From Nitrososphaera sp035547955 (GTDB lineage: Archaea; Thermoproteota; Nitrososphaeria; Nitrososphaerales; Nitrososphaeraceae): a stretch of 6,223 nt of DNA. Below, piece by piece: positions 1 to 6,145 of the stretch (its first letter is position 1; each line of letters begins with the position of its first letter). The position numbers and the translations under genes were made by a program. Under the pieces are notes generated by a model that was not told where the DNA came from, searched no databases, and saw nothing but the letters and a program-made list of their open reading frames with translations. Where the stretch lies: positions 1 through 6,223 of the forward strand of contig DASZTR010000105.1 of assembly GCA_035547955.1 (NCBI GenBank), in the 5' to 3' direction.

Positions 1-1122
1 AAGCGCGAGGGAGCGGTGTGACCTAAGCGACGGGAATATTATCGCAAGGTTGACTCTGCCCCGCCTGCCTGTCCCCTTTACCACCTGCATCTCCCTGCCA
101 AAGAGCGCACTGCAAAAGTCGGCCGCGTTTGGGAGTGTCGCTGACGCCGCGGCTATCTGCAGCCTGCCGCCGGCAAGCCGCTCCAGCCTTGCGATGATGT
201 GGTGCACATTTGCCCCAAAAACGCCGGTGTAGACGTGCGCCTCGTCAACTACAAGGAACTTGGCCGTCCTTAACGCTCTTGAGAATTTCGTCCTGTGCAT
301 CATGTGGTAGTGTATGACGTCAAAGTTGGTGACGATTATGTCCGGCGGAGATTCTAGGATTCTTGCGCGCTCTGTCTCCGGAGTGTCGCCGTCAAGGACC
401 GCCACGCGCACGCCGGCGGACCTGGCAAGCTCTGTTATCTTGGACATCTGATCCCGCGCAAGGGCTTTTGTTGGGTACACGAAAATCGCCATTATCTTGC
501 TCCGCTCGCCGCTGCTTGCGCGCAGAGACCCAAAGCGCGATACCTCTTCTGCTATCTTTTGCAAGATGGGCACGCAGAACGCCTCTGTCTTGCCTGACGC
601 GGTCGGTGCCGTGATGACCACGTCTTTTCCCTGCAGGATCTTTTTTATGGCCTCTTCTTGAAACCTATACAGTTTCTCTATGCCCTTTGCTTTCAGCGCG
701 CCGATTATACCCTCGTCGACAGGCAAGCTCTCAATGTCGTTCCCGTATTCTGGCGTCGGCTCTTCAAGCGCCCTGAAATCGACTACGTAGTCGCGGTCAG
801 AACGCAGCACCTCTTCAAGTAGGGGATCCTTGTTGCCTACTGCTTTGAGAAAGGCGTCTATCTCTTTCTTTGGCCTAATGATCTTCTCCTCTTCCATGAG
901 GTTTCGCAGGTCGTCAGCCGTGGCAGCGCCTCCGTCCTCGCACCTGTCGAGGAACTCCAGGTACGCTTCGTCAATGCTTGCTGATGAAAATTGTACAATT
1001 GCACAGACCTTGCACTTGGCGCACCGGAACATCAGCCGCCCATCAAATATCCTGTCTGAACTCACTGAATGGGGCGAACTGCACCTTGGGCAGCGGTAAT
1101 AGCTGCTACTACTGCCTTTCAC
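1..1122 (-). CDS. DEAD/DEAH-box helicase, YprA/MrfA/Hrq1-like, N-terminal part (runs off the left edge)
   Basis: ATP-dependent superfamily 2 helicase, seen as 374 residues in an open frame that continues past base 1. In order: a zinc-ribbon-like start with C11, C14, C34 and C37 (C40 close by); a linker; a Q-motif-like LYRFQEEAIKKI around 151-162; Walker A TAPTASGKTE at 171-180; motif Ia YPTKAL at 216-221; a Ib-like TNFD at 265-268; motif II DEAH at 293-296 followed by VYTGVFG; motif III SATL at 327-330. The DEAHVYTGVFG context and the YPTKALARDQ string are typical of COG1205 (YprA, MrfA, Hrq1), which act in DNA repair and usually carry a C-terminal DUF1998 zinc domain. That part and the second RecA lobe lie outside the window. 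I chose the GTG at 1122-1120: it sits just before the zinc ribbon and downstream of a TATA box at 1161-1166. An in-frame ATG at 1185-1183 lies upstream of that box and would add 21 poorly protein-like residues. Helicase identity is certain; subfamily is probable. Confidence 0.9.
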   Translation of the reverse strand, partial: MKGSSSSYYRCPRCSSPHSVSSDRIFDGRLMFRCAKCKVCAIVQFSSASIDEAYLEFLDRCEDGGAATADDLRNLMEEEKIIRPKKEIDAFLKAVGNKDPLLEEVLRSDRDYVVDFRALEEPTPEYGNDIESLPVDEGIIGALKAKGIEKLYRFQEEAIKKILQGKDVVITAPTASGKTEAFCVPILQKIAEEVSRFGSLRASSGERSKIMAIFVYPTKALARDQMSKITELARSAGVRVAVLDGDTPETERARILESPPDIIVTNFDVIHYHMMHRTKFSRALRTAKFLVVDEAHVYTGVFGANVHHIIARLERLAGGRLQIAAASATLPNAADFCSALFGREMQVVKGTGRRGRVNLAIIFPSLRSHRSLAL

Positions 1123-1160
1123 GCCTGCCCCTTGTCCCTCCGGGCTAAATTGCCTTCCGC

Positions 1161-1166
1161 TATATA
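1161..1166. promoter_or_regulatory. TATA-box candidate shared by helicase and methyltransferase genes
   Basis: The sequence TATATA is its own reverse complement and lies in the 75-base gap between two divergent genes. Rightward, a start site about 26 bases downstream falls near 1190, leaving a leader of about 8 bases before the TTG at 1198. Leftward, it falls near 1137, leaving about 15 bases before the GTG at 1122. Short leaders of this kind are usual in archaea. No convincing Shine-Dalgarno site precedes either start. The match is by spacing only. Confidence 0.4.
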
Positions 1167-1197
1167 CAATAATGGCTCTGGACATTTCTGCTATAAT

Positions 1198-1905
1198 TTG
1201 TCGGGGCTTGGGAGCCAGTACTGGCCTGAAGTTATTGAAGTGCTACGCTCCATAGTTCCTGTATACAACAAGGTCAACCGCGTGATTTCACTTGGCAAGG
1301 ACGAGGAGTACCGCAACCACGCAATAAAGGGGCGAGTGATGCCGGGAAACCGCGTCCTTGACGCCGGCTCTGGCTTTGGCAATATGTCCCGTGTCGCGCT
1401 GGCAGAGGCAGGAGGAGAGGCAAGAGTGGTGATGTATGACCCTCTCCCAGAGATGCTTGCAAACACGCGCACATTTTTTGCCGGCACAGCCGACAGCTCG
1501 CCTTCGCTCTCGTCGGGTATATTTGAGCACATGCCTTTCCGCGACGGTACGTTTGACGCAGTGCTGTGCGGCTATTCTCTCCGTGACGCAATCGATCTCA
1601 AAAAAGCCATAGCCGAGACGCATCGCGTGCTCGTGCCGGGCGGCAGGCTCGTAATAGTAGACCTTGGCAAGCCGGACGGCGTGTTCAAGCGATGGATGGT
1701 CGCCACGTACCTGAAGCACCTCCTTGGGATCTCGGCGTACATGGTTGCCGGCCGGGCGGGACTGAAGTTCACAACGCTGTACGGCACGTTTGTGCGCTGG
1801 CCGAAAAACTCGGAACTGGAGGCGATGCTTGCTGAAAAATTTTCAAGGGTGATTTTTGAAAAGGGCATGCTAGATGGCGCCATCATGGTGGCCGCCTACA
1901 AATGA
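1198..1905 (+). CDS. UbiE/COQ5-family SAM-dependent C-methyltransferase (possible menaquinone methyltransferase)
   Basis: A 235-residue class I SAM methyltransferase. Visible are an N-terminal PVYNKVNRVISLG (21-33), matching the Y-D-x-x-N-x-x-x-S-x-G region of UbiE; motif I VLDAGSGFGNMS (53-64); an acidic residue after strand 2 (D81); FDAVLCGYSLRD (119-130), equivalent to the FGLRN motif of UbiE; and LVPGGRLVIVDLGKP (145-159). The C-terminal YGTFVRWPKNSELEAML (195-211) and closing DGAIMVAAYK also follow UbiE. UbiE methylates demethylmenaquinone or a ubiquinone precursor. Group I.1b Thaumarchaeota are known to contain menaquinone, so a quinone substrate is plausible but inferred. The frame stays open upstream to an ATG at 1069, but that stretch overlaps the helicase zinc ribbon and resembles no part of the family. 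TTG 1198 fits the TATA box at 1161; GTG 1240 would cut into the N-terminal helix. The stop overlaps the transporter start (ATGA), so the two are probably co-translated. Confidence 0.85.
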   Translation: MSGLGSQYWPEVIEVLRSIVPVYNKVNRVISLGKDEEYRNHAIKGRVMPGNRVLDAGSGFGNMSRVALAEAGGEARVVMYDPLPEMLANTRTFFAGTADSSPSLSSGIFEHMPFRDGTFDAVLCGYSLRDAIDLKKAIAETHRVLVPGGRLVIVDLGKPDGVFKRWMVATYLKHLLGISAYMVAGRAGLKFTTLYGTFVRWPKNSELEAMLAEKFSRVIFEKGMLDGAIMVAAYK

Positions 1906-3065
1906 TAATGATGATAGTCAAACAGCCTATCTTCCTTGCCGCAGCCTGCGCGGCGATCGTGGGCATAGCATACGGCATGTCCTCGCCCATAGTGCCTGTG
2001 TTTGCCAAGGAAGAGCTTGGAGCCAGCTTTTCCGAGGTGGGGATAATCGGCCTTGCCAACTATTTGCCGTACATGGTGGTTCCGCTCCTTGGTGGGATGC
2101 TCCTGGACAGGACCAACAAGGCGTACCTGCTCATTCTTGGAGTCTCGCTGAACGTATTTGCTATATTCATGCTATCGGAGGTCGGCTCTGTAGCCGGCAC
2201 GATCGCATTTAGGGGCCTCTCCGGGGTCGCGCATGCGTTTTTCTGGCCGTCTGCCGAAGCAATAATATCGACGACTGCGCCGCCAGATAAGCGCGTCAGG
2301 TGGATAGCCATCTTTACCGCCGCGTGGGTAGGAGGCTTCATGACAGGACCGCTTTTGGGCAAGGTCGTACTTGACCATTCAGATTATCGCCTCCTGTTTG
2401 AACTTTCGGCATTTGCGATATCTTTTGCACTCGCCCCCTCACTTTTCTTGCTGAGACACGGCCGGCCCGTGCAAAGGGTTGAAAAGCACGAGTTCTTCCG
2501 GTTTGTCTACGTAAAACGCGAAGTGACATCAATGCCGGATGTGAGCGCAGTAGTGCTCTATTACGCCGTCACGTTTGGCATATTGATAGCGATCTACCCT
2601 GCGTACATGAAGGCCGCATCCATCACGGACCAGGACATTGAGCTCTTGTTTTTCCTGTTCGGGATGGCAAGATTTGCTACCCTGCCCTTTGTACACCACA
2701 TAGCAGGCAGGGGCAGGGCCGCACTCGTAGCAGCCGTAGCAGTCATGGCTGCCTGCATGGCGATATCGTTTGCCTTTGCGTCGGTGTGGTCGTTTGCGGC
2801 AGCGCTTGTACTTGCCGGCGTTGCGACCAGCATATTCTATCCCGTCACTTTCAACTTTGTGACCAAGGACGCGCCAGTGGAAAAGATGGGGATAAAGCTT
2901 GGGATATATGAGGCGCTCTTTGGAGCAGGGTGGACCGTGGGCCCGGTTGGGGTCGGCATGTCGTCGGACGCCTTTGGCCCGTCAAGCCCGTATCTTGCGT
3001 TTTCTCTGATAGGCACTGCACTTGCGAGCGCGATAGCAATCCGGAAAAAAGAAAGGTTATCCTAG
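1902..3065 (+). CDS. Major facilitator superfamily (MFS) transporter
   Basis: A 387-residue polytopic membrane protein with about 12 hydrophobic segments in two six-helix halves, split by a basic central loop around residues 185-212 (RHGRPVQRVEKHEF and following). The loop between helices 2 and 3 has GGMLLDRTNKA (64-74), a form of MFS motif A, and helix 4 begins with the arginine of FRGLSG (103-108). A degenerate second motif A, HHIAGRGRAAL, lies at 265-275. The length is normal for the family. The substrate cannot be read from the sequence. Linkage to the methyltransferase by a 4-base overlap suggests one transcript, but co-expression does not define a substrate. ATGs at 1908 and 1911 are alternative starts; 1902 is preferred for the overlap. 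The last residues, RKKERLS, lie over the end of purN on the other strand. Confidence 0.88.
   Translation: MIMMIVKQPIFLAAACAAIVGIAYGMSSPIVPVFAKEELGASFSEVGIIGLANYLPYMVVPLLGGMLLDRTNKAYLLILGVSLNVFAIFMLSEVGSVAGTIAFRGLSGVAHAFFWPSAEAIISTTAPPDKRVRWIAIFTAAWVGGFMTGPLLGKVVLDHSDYRLLFELSAFAISFALAPSLFLLRHGRPVQRVEKHEFFRFVYVKREVTSMPDVSAVVLYYAVTFGILIAIYPAYMKAASITDQDIELLFFLFGMARFATLPFVHHIAGRGRAALVAAVAVMAACMAISFAFASVWSFAAALVLAGVATSIFYPVTFNFVTKDAPVEKMGIKLGIYEALFGAGWTVGPVGVGMSSDAFGPSSPYLAFSLIGTALASAIAIRKKERLS
3045..3055 (-). terminator. Oligo-T terminator candidate for purN
   Basis: Read on the minus strand, the purN stop is followed at once by CCTTTCTTTTTTCC, a short T-rich tract of the kind that ends archaeal transcripts without a hairpin. 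On the plus strand the same bases encode the lysine-rich end of the MFS transporter. Confidence 0.4.
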
Positions 3066-3692
3066 GATGCGGACCTTGCGGCCCCCTTCTGCCGCGTCAA
3101 CCTTCAGGCGCCCCTCGGTAAACAGCCTGATTGCCTCCGGATAAGCCTGGTGCTCCTGCTCCAGTATCCTTGCACTCAGGGTCTCTTCGGTGTCGGCTTC
3201 CATAACCGGCACCGTCCTTTGCAGGATGATGGGGCCAGAGTCGACACCTTCGTCTACGAAATGCACGGTGCAGCCAGACACTTTTACTCCATAGTCTATT
3301 GCCTGTTTTTGCGCGTGCAGGCCAGGAAACGACGGGAGGAGCGCGGGGTGGATGTTCAATATCCTCATCCCGTAGTGCCTGACAAACTCGGGGCTTATTA
3401 TGCGCATAAAGCCGGCAAGGCACACAAGACCGTCCTCTGGCGTGACGCCTGCCTCTTCAAGCGCGGCGACTAATTTTCTGTCATAGTCCCACCCCTTCGA
3501 CCCTTCTGCCAGGATTACCTTTGTGGGCACTCCGTACTTTTCTGTTGCTGTCTTTAAGCCCGGAGCGTCAGGTTTGTTTGAAATCACGATTTGCGGCCTG
3601 GCCTTTGGTATCCTTCCTGCCTTTGCCGCGGCCAGGATGGCTGCCATATTACTTCCTCTGCCGGAGATGAGTATGCCAAGGTTAGTCGTCAA
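3057..3692 (-). CDS. purN: Phosphoribosylglycinamide formyltransferase PurN (GAR transformylase)
   Basis: Transfers a formyl group from 10-formyltetrahydrofolate (or a pterin equivalent) to glycinamide ribonucleotide, the third step of purine synthesis, in the cytoplasm. The 211-residue protein is full length. It shows the phosphate-binding SGRGSN (10-15), the folate-site LAGFMRIIS (92-100), and NIHPALLPSFPG (113-124) with the catalytic pair N113 and H115. GCTVHFVDEGVDSGPIILQ (140-158) contains D151, the third catalytic residue, equivalent to D144 of the E. coli enzyme. The frame offers only TTG at 3692-3690 as a start, and MTTNLGILISGRGSN fits the normal N-terminus exactly, so this start is secure. 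No Shine-Dalgarno site is obvious. The TGA of a nine-codon upstream frame overlaps the TTG. The 3' end overlaps that of the MFS gene by 9 bases. No other purine gene is in view. Confidence 0.97.
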   Translation of the reverse strand: MTTNLGILISGRGSNMAAILAAAKAGRIPKARPQIVISNKPDAPGLKTATEKYGVPTKVILAEGSKGWDYDRKLVAALEEAGVTPEDGLVCLAGFMRIISPEFVRHYGMRILNIHPALLPSFPGLHAQKQAIDYGVKVSGCTVHFVDEGVDSGPIILQRTVPVMEADTEETLSARILEQEHQAYPEAIRLFTEGRLKVDAAEGGRKVRILG

Positions 3693-3720
3693 GCAATTAT
3701 TCTGGCGGGGCGACCCATTC

Positions 3721-3828
3721 TTAAACGTCTCTGGCCGTCGTATCTTCTTTGTAGGGAATCCACAGATTTGCTTTTTTATGTATGTACCTGCGCAGGCAGA
3801 CTTGCCCCTGTCTTTCCTGTATATCCAT
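3721..3828 (-). CDS. Possible small hypothetical protein upstream of purN (35 codons, or the tail of a longer broken gene)
   Basis: ATG at 3828 to TAA at 3723-3721 gives 35 residues, starting MDIQERQGQVCLRRYIHKK and ending KEDTTARDV. I do not recognise it. The composition looks coding: two tryptophan/tyrosine-rich spots, many charged residues, and ATA, AGA and AGG codons as in the neighbouring genes. The frame stays open and protein-like upstream to 3900 (KEWGREKAETRFENIRNKD and on) but has no ATG, GTG or TTG there. A TAA at 3903-3901 closes it, and beyond that, in the same frame, an ATGATG at 3918-3913 sits about 25 bases from a TATA-like box. So the gene may be a real 35-residue protein, a roughly 65-codon gene interrupted at codon 6, or chance. 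It ends 28 bases before the purN start and would be on the same transcript. Confidence 0.35.
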   Translation of the reverse strand: MDIQERQGQVCLRRYIHKKANLWIPYKEDTTARDV

Positions 3829-3935
3829 TATTGAAAAACCTGCATCCTTGTTTCTAATATTCTCAAATCTTGTCTCGGCCTTTTCACGTCCCCACTCCTT
3901 TTAGCAAGCTCGCATCATATTGTACCAGCTAAATG

Positions 3936-3944
3936 TTAAAATAT
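3936..3944. promoter_or_regulatory. Bidirectional TATA-like box between the purN-side transcript and the exonuclease gene
   Basis: TTAAAATAT on the plus strand reads ATATTTTAA on the minus strand, in an AT-rich patch between divergent genes. Rightward, a start site about 26 bases on falls near 3966, shortly before the ATG at 3978. Leftward, it falls close to the ATGATG at 3918-3913, which would give a leaderless transcript running into the small frame and purN. Called from position and composition only. Confidence 0.4.
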
Positions 3945-3977
3945 CAAATCAATCTAGGCATGACAGCTCGGGGAGAT

Positions 3978-5051
3978 ATGTCGTCAGAAGTATTTCATGA
4001 CAAGTCGGGCATAATCGTCCGCCAGAAGGACGGCACTACCGTTGCACTCGACCCGTCGCGTGCCCCTGACTGTGACTATGCATTTGTCTCCCATGCACAC
4101 ATTGATCACATGCATCGAAAAGGCAAAGGTGGTGGTAGCAGCAAGTCGCGCCTGATCGTCTCAAAAGAGACGTCGCTCCTTGCAGAGGCGAGAGGCTACA
4201 ACATTGAGGGCAGGGAGGAGCACGACTGCTTTACGCTTGTCGACACGGGCCACATACTTGGATCGCGTGGGCTTTTGATAAACGACGGCGATGTCTATTA
4301 CACCGGCGACCTTTCAATCCGCGAGCGGGCGTTTATGAAGCCAGCCAAGATGCCGCACGCAGGCACGCTAATAATCGAGTCAACGTTTGGCCGGCCCAGC
4401 TACAGGTTCCCGGCTGTCGACGACGTTACGCACAGGACTAACAAAGTCATCTCTGAAATGTACGACATGGGCGTCCCTGTCATCCTGATGGGCTACGCGT
4501 TAGGCAAGGCGCAGCTGCTGACCAAGATGTTTGGCCACTGGGATCCCGTTTATCTCCATGATTCTGTCGCAAAGATGAATTCAGTGTACCTGCACCTTGG
4601 TGTCGACCTGAAAAACGCGCTGTCGCACACCGAGGCAGAAGCGCGGGGCCTTTTGTCAAAAAACAAGCCCTGGATAATGGTCGCGCCACTAATGTCCGGT
4701 AGGAGCACGTTTGTACAAGAGATGAAGCGCAAGTACGGCGCAGTCACCGTCGGCTTTTCCGGGTGGGCGATAGACGCGGGCTATCGGTACAGGATGGGCC
4801 TTGACTATGCGTTTCCAATGAGCGACCACTGCGACTATTCAGAGCTCGTTGAAGCTGTCAAGGCATGCGCCCCTGACAAGGTCTATACCTTCCACGGCTT
4901 TGCAGGCGAATTTGCGGCGGCCTTGAAAACTATGGGCTTTGATGCAGAACCTGTAGAGCATGATACTGATGGTGGTACAAAGGAAAAAGGAGAAAGGAAG
5001 AAGAACGGGAGAAGAGCGATTCCCACAGTGTCGCTCGATTCATTTTCCTAG
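3978..5051 (+). CDS. Metallo-beta-lactamase/beta-CASP exonuclease, COG1236-like (resembles DNA-ligase-associated exonucleases)
   Basis: A 357-residue metal-dependent nuclease. Metal ligands in order: HAHIDH (39-44), H92 in DTGHILGS and D111 in YYTGD. The beta-CASP part adds E134 in ESTFGRPSYRFP, the GYALGKAQLL segment (172-181), H284 in PMSDHCDYSEL and H306 in HGFAGEF. The strings ESTFG.P.Y.FP, YALGKAQ and SGW...SDH.DY closely follow the exonuclease family encoded next to ATP-dependent DNA ligase and Lhr-type helicase in many genomes. The protein is too short, and lacks the KH domains, for the long archaeal CPSF1 mRNA-processing nuclease. DNA repair is therefore favoured, with RNA 3'-end processing as the alternative. 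A K/G/S-rich loop (47-57) follows the HxHxDH motif, and the end is strongly basic (334-346). I chose ATG 3978. ATGs at 3933 and 3960 are in frame, but 3933 would translate the TATA-like AT-rich patch using codons unlike the rest. The stop is one base from that of the converging oxidoreductase. Confidence 0.87.
   Translation: MSSEVFHDKSGIIVRQKDGTTVALDPSRAPDCDYAFVSHAHIDHMHRKGKGGGSSKSRLIVSKETSLLAEARGYNIEGREEHDCFTLVDTGHILGSRGLLINDGDVYYTGDLSIRERAFMKPAKMPHAGTLIIESTFGRPSYRFPAVDDVTHRTNKVISEMYDMGVPVILMGYALGKAQLLTKMFGHWDPVYLHDSVAKMNSVYLHLGVDLKNALSHTEAEARGLLSKNKPWIMVAPLMSGRSTFVQEMKRKYGAVTVGFSGWAIDAGYRYRMGLDYAFPMSDHCDYSELVEAVKACAPDKVYTFHGFAGEFAAALKTMGFDAEPVEHDTDGGTKEKGERKKNGRRAIPTVSLDSFS
4979..5016 (-). 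terminator. Pyrimidine-rich terminator candidate for the LLM oxidoreductase
   Basis: On the plus strand 37 of 38 bases are purines (the exception is C at 5006), encoding the basic tail of the exonuclease. On the minus strand this is a T/C tract, including CTCCTTTTTCCTTT, lying 37-74 bases past the oxidoreductase stop. Archaeal RNA polymerase stops at such T-rich tracts. There is no other terminator-like sequence downstream of that gene. Confidence 0.3.
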
Positions 5052-5052
5052 T

Positions 5053-6135
5053 TTACTTCTTTTGCTCGTCGCGTAAGTAGGGGATGACCTTCTTGCCGAA
5101 CATTTCGATGTTCTTGAAATAGCCGTCTCCCCAGAACCGGATGATAAAGTGGTTCGTGCCGGCCTTGATAAAGCGCTCAAGCATCTCTATCACGTCGTCC
5201 GGCGATCCGACGCCTATGGCGGTTCGCGCTACGCTGTCAGGTATCTGTAGTGCTGCCTTTTTCATCGCCTCCATCAGCTCCGGCTTGTCCATTGTGTACT
5301 CTGTAAAGTATTTGCGGAAATCAAACTCGGACGACTGCGGTATTTCGTGCACCTTTAGCAGCTCCGGCTTGTAGAGGCTGACCTTTACGGCATTCTTCAT
5401 CTTGTTCCATGCCTCCTCGCCGTCGTCTGAGAAGTAAATGTCCACGTCGTTTGCAAACTGGAAATCAGAGAGGTCGCGGCCCAGCTTCTTTGCGTGGTCC
5501 TTTATGATATGGGCGTGTGCCTTGAACAATTCGGGAGTATAGCCTATCGGGATCCACCCGTCGCCGTACATGGCGCACAGCTCTAGCGTCTTTGGCGCAC
5601 CTGCCGCGATGTATACGGGCGGCCTGGGCTTTCTGATGCTTGCAGCCTGCAAGCAGGCGTTTACCAGCTTGTAGTACTGGCCTTCGTAGTTGACGCGGTG
5701 GTCCGGGTCGGACCCAAAGAGCCTCTCGATGACTTCAAGCTGCTCCTTGAACTTTGTCACCGGCTTGGAAAACTCGATCCCAAAGTCGACGACGTTCTGG
5801 GCCTCGCCGGCGCCTATGCCGAGCACGCCCCTGCCGTTTGTTATTCTGTCAAGTGTTATGGTCGACAGCGCTATCGCGGACGGGTGCCTCCGGATTGCAT
5901 CGGTGACGCACGTCCCGAGCTCGACGTTCTTTGTCACCGCGCCGATTGCTGCCAGCATGAGCCACGCGTCGTTTACGACCGCGTTCTTCCACTGCGGCAC
6001 GTTAGAGTGATCCATTGCCCACACGGAGTCATAGTCCAGCCTGTCTGCCATCTGCGCCGCAGTAAGGATCTGGTTCTCGTCAAGGCCGAGCCTCGCAACG
6101 TTGAGGCCCTGAGTAAAACCAAACTTGATTCTCAA
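5053..6135 (-). CDS. Luciferase-like (LLM class) oxidoreductase, probably F420-dependent
   Basis: A 360-residue TIM-barrel protein of the bacterial luciferase-like family, closest in pattern to 5,10-methylenetetrahydromethanopterin reductase (Mer) and F420-dependent dehydrogenases. Visible are YDSVWAMDH (35-43), LGTCVTDAIRRHP (73-85), LDRITNGRGVLGIGAGEA (95-112), the helix KFKEQLEVIERLF (128-140), PPVYIAAGAPKTLELCAMYG (172-191) with DGWIP, and a C-terminal GVGSPDDVIEMLERFIKAG (308-326) followed by HFIIRFWG. The length is normal. Thaumarchaeota make coenzyme F420, which supports F420 rather than FMN as cofactor. The substrate is unknown, and a true Mer role is unlikely to be decidable here. 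The start is TTG 6135, which gives the family N-terminus MRIKFGFTQG. No ATG exists in this frame upstream within the window. GGAGG lies 10 bases before it, and the TGA of a seven-codon upstream frame overlaps the TTG. Confidence 0.9.
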   Translation of the reverse strand: MRIKFGFTQGLNVARLGLDENQILTAAQMADRLDYDSVWAMDHSNVPQWKNAVVNDAWLMLAAIGAVTKNVELGTCVTDAIRRHPSAIALSTITLDRITNGRGVLGIGAGEAQNVVDFGIEFSKPVTKFKEQLEVIERLFGSDPDHRVNYEGQYYKLVNACLQAASIRKPRPPVYIAAGAPKTLELCAMYGDGWIPIGYTPELFKAHAHIIKDHAKKLGRDLSDFQFANDVDIYFSDDGEEAWNKMKNAVKVSLYKPELLKVHEIPQSSEFDFRKYFTEYTMDKPELMEAMKKAALQIPDSVARTAIGVGSPDDVIEMLERFIKAGTNHFIIRFWGDGYFKNIEMFGKKVIPYLRDEQKK

Positions 6136-6145
6136 TAAGCAAGTG

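Noticed and set aside
50..614. Plus-strand open frames over the helicase (50-232, 363-614) and 830-1099
   Set aside because: They are antisense to a frame with a full set of helicase motifs and have odd Ser/Arg/Pro-rich translations.
1123..1185. ATG at 1185 as the helicase start
   Set aside because: It lies upstream of the only TATA candidate, and the extra 21 residues are low in protein-like character. It cannot be fully excluded.
1069..1197. Upstream ATG start for the methyltransferase, giving 278 residues
   Set aside because: The extra 43 residues overlap the helicase zinc ribbon on the other strand and match nothing in the UbiE family. The TATA box at 1161 would lie inside the gene.
1191..1886. 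Four overlapping minus-strand open frames across the methyltransferase
   Set aside because: All are shadows of a plus-strand gene with clear motifs. None resembles a known fold.
1902..1905. Possible frameshifted fusion of methyltransferase and transporter
   Set aside because: Each protein is complete at the junction, and a 4-base ATGA overlap is a normal operon join.
3523..3857. Plus-strand frames of 103 and 88 codons across the purN start and its leader
   Set aside because: The first half is antisense to purN and the rest is antisense to the small minus-strand frame, which has better composition. No promoter-like site precedes them.
3933..3977. Longest start (ATG 3933) for the exonuclease
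   Set aside because: Its first codons are the AT-rich TATA-like patch and differ sharply in base use from the gene body. Homologues start near the residues encoded from 3978.
5690..6138. Plus-strand open frames of 106 and 146 codons opposite the oxidoreductase
   Set aside because: They mirror a strongly conserved minus-strand gene. Length alone is explained by GC-rich codon bias.
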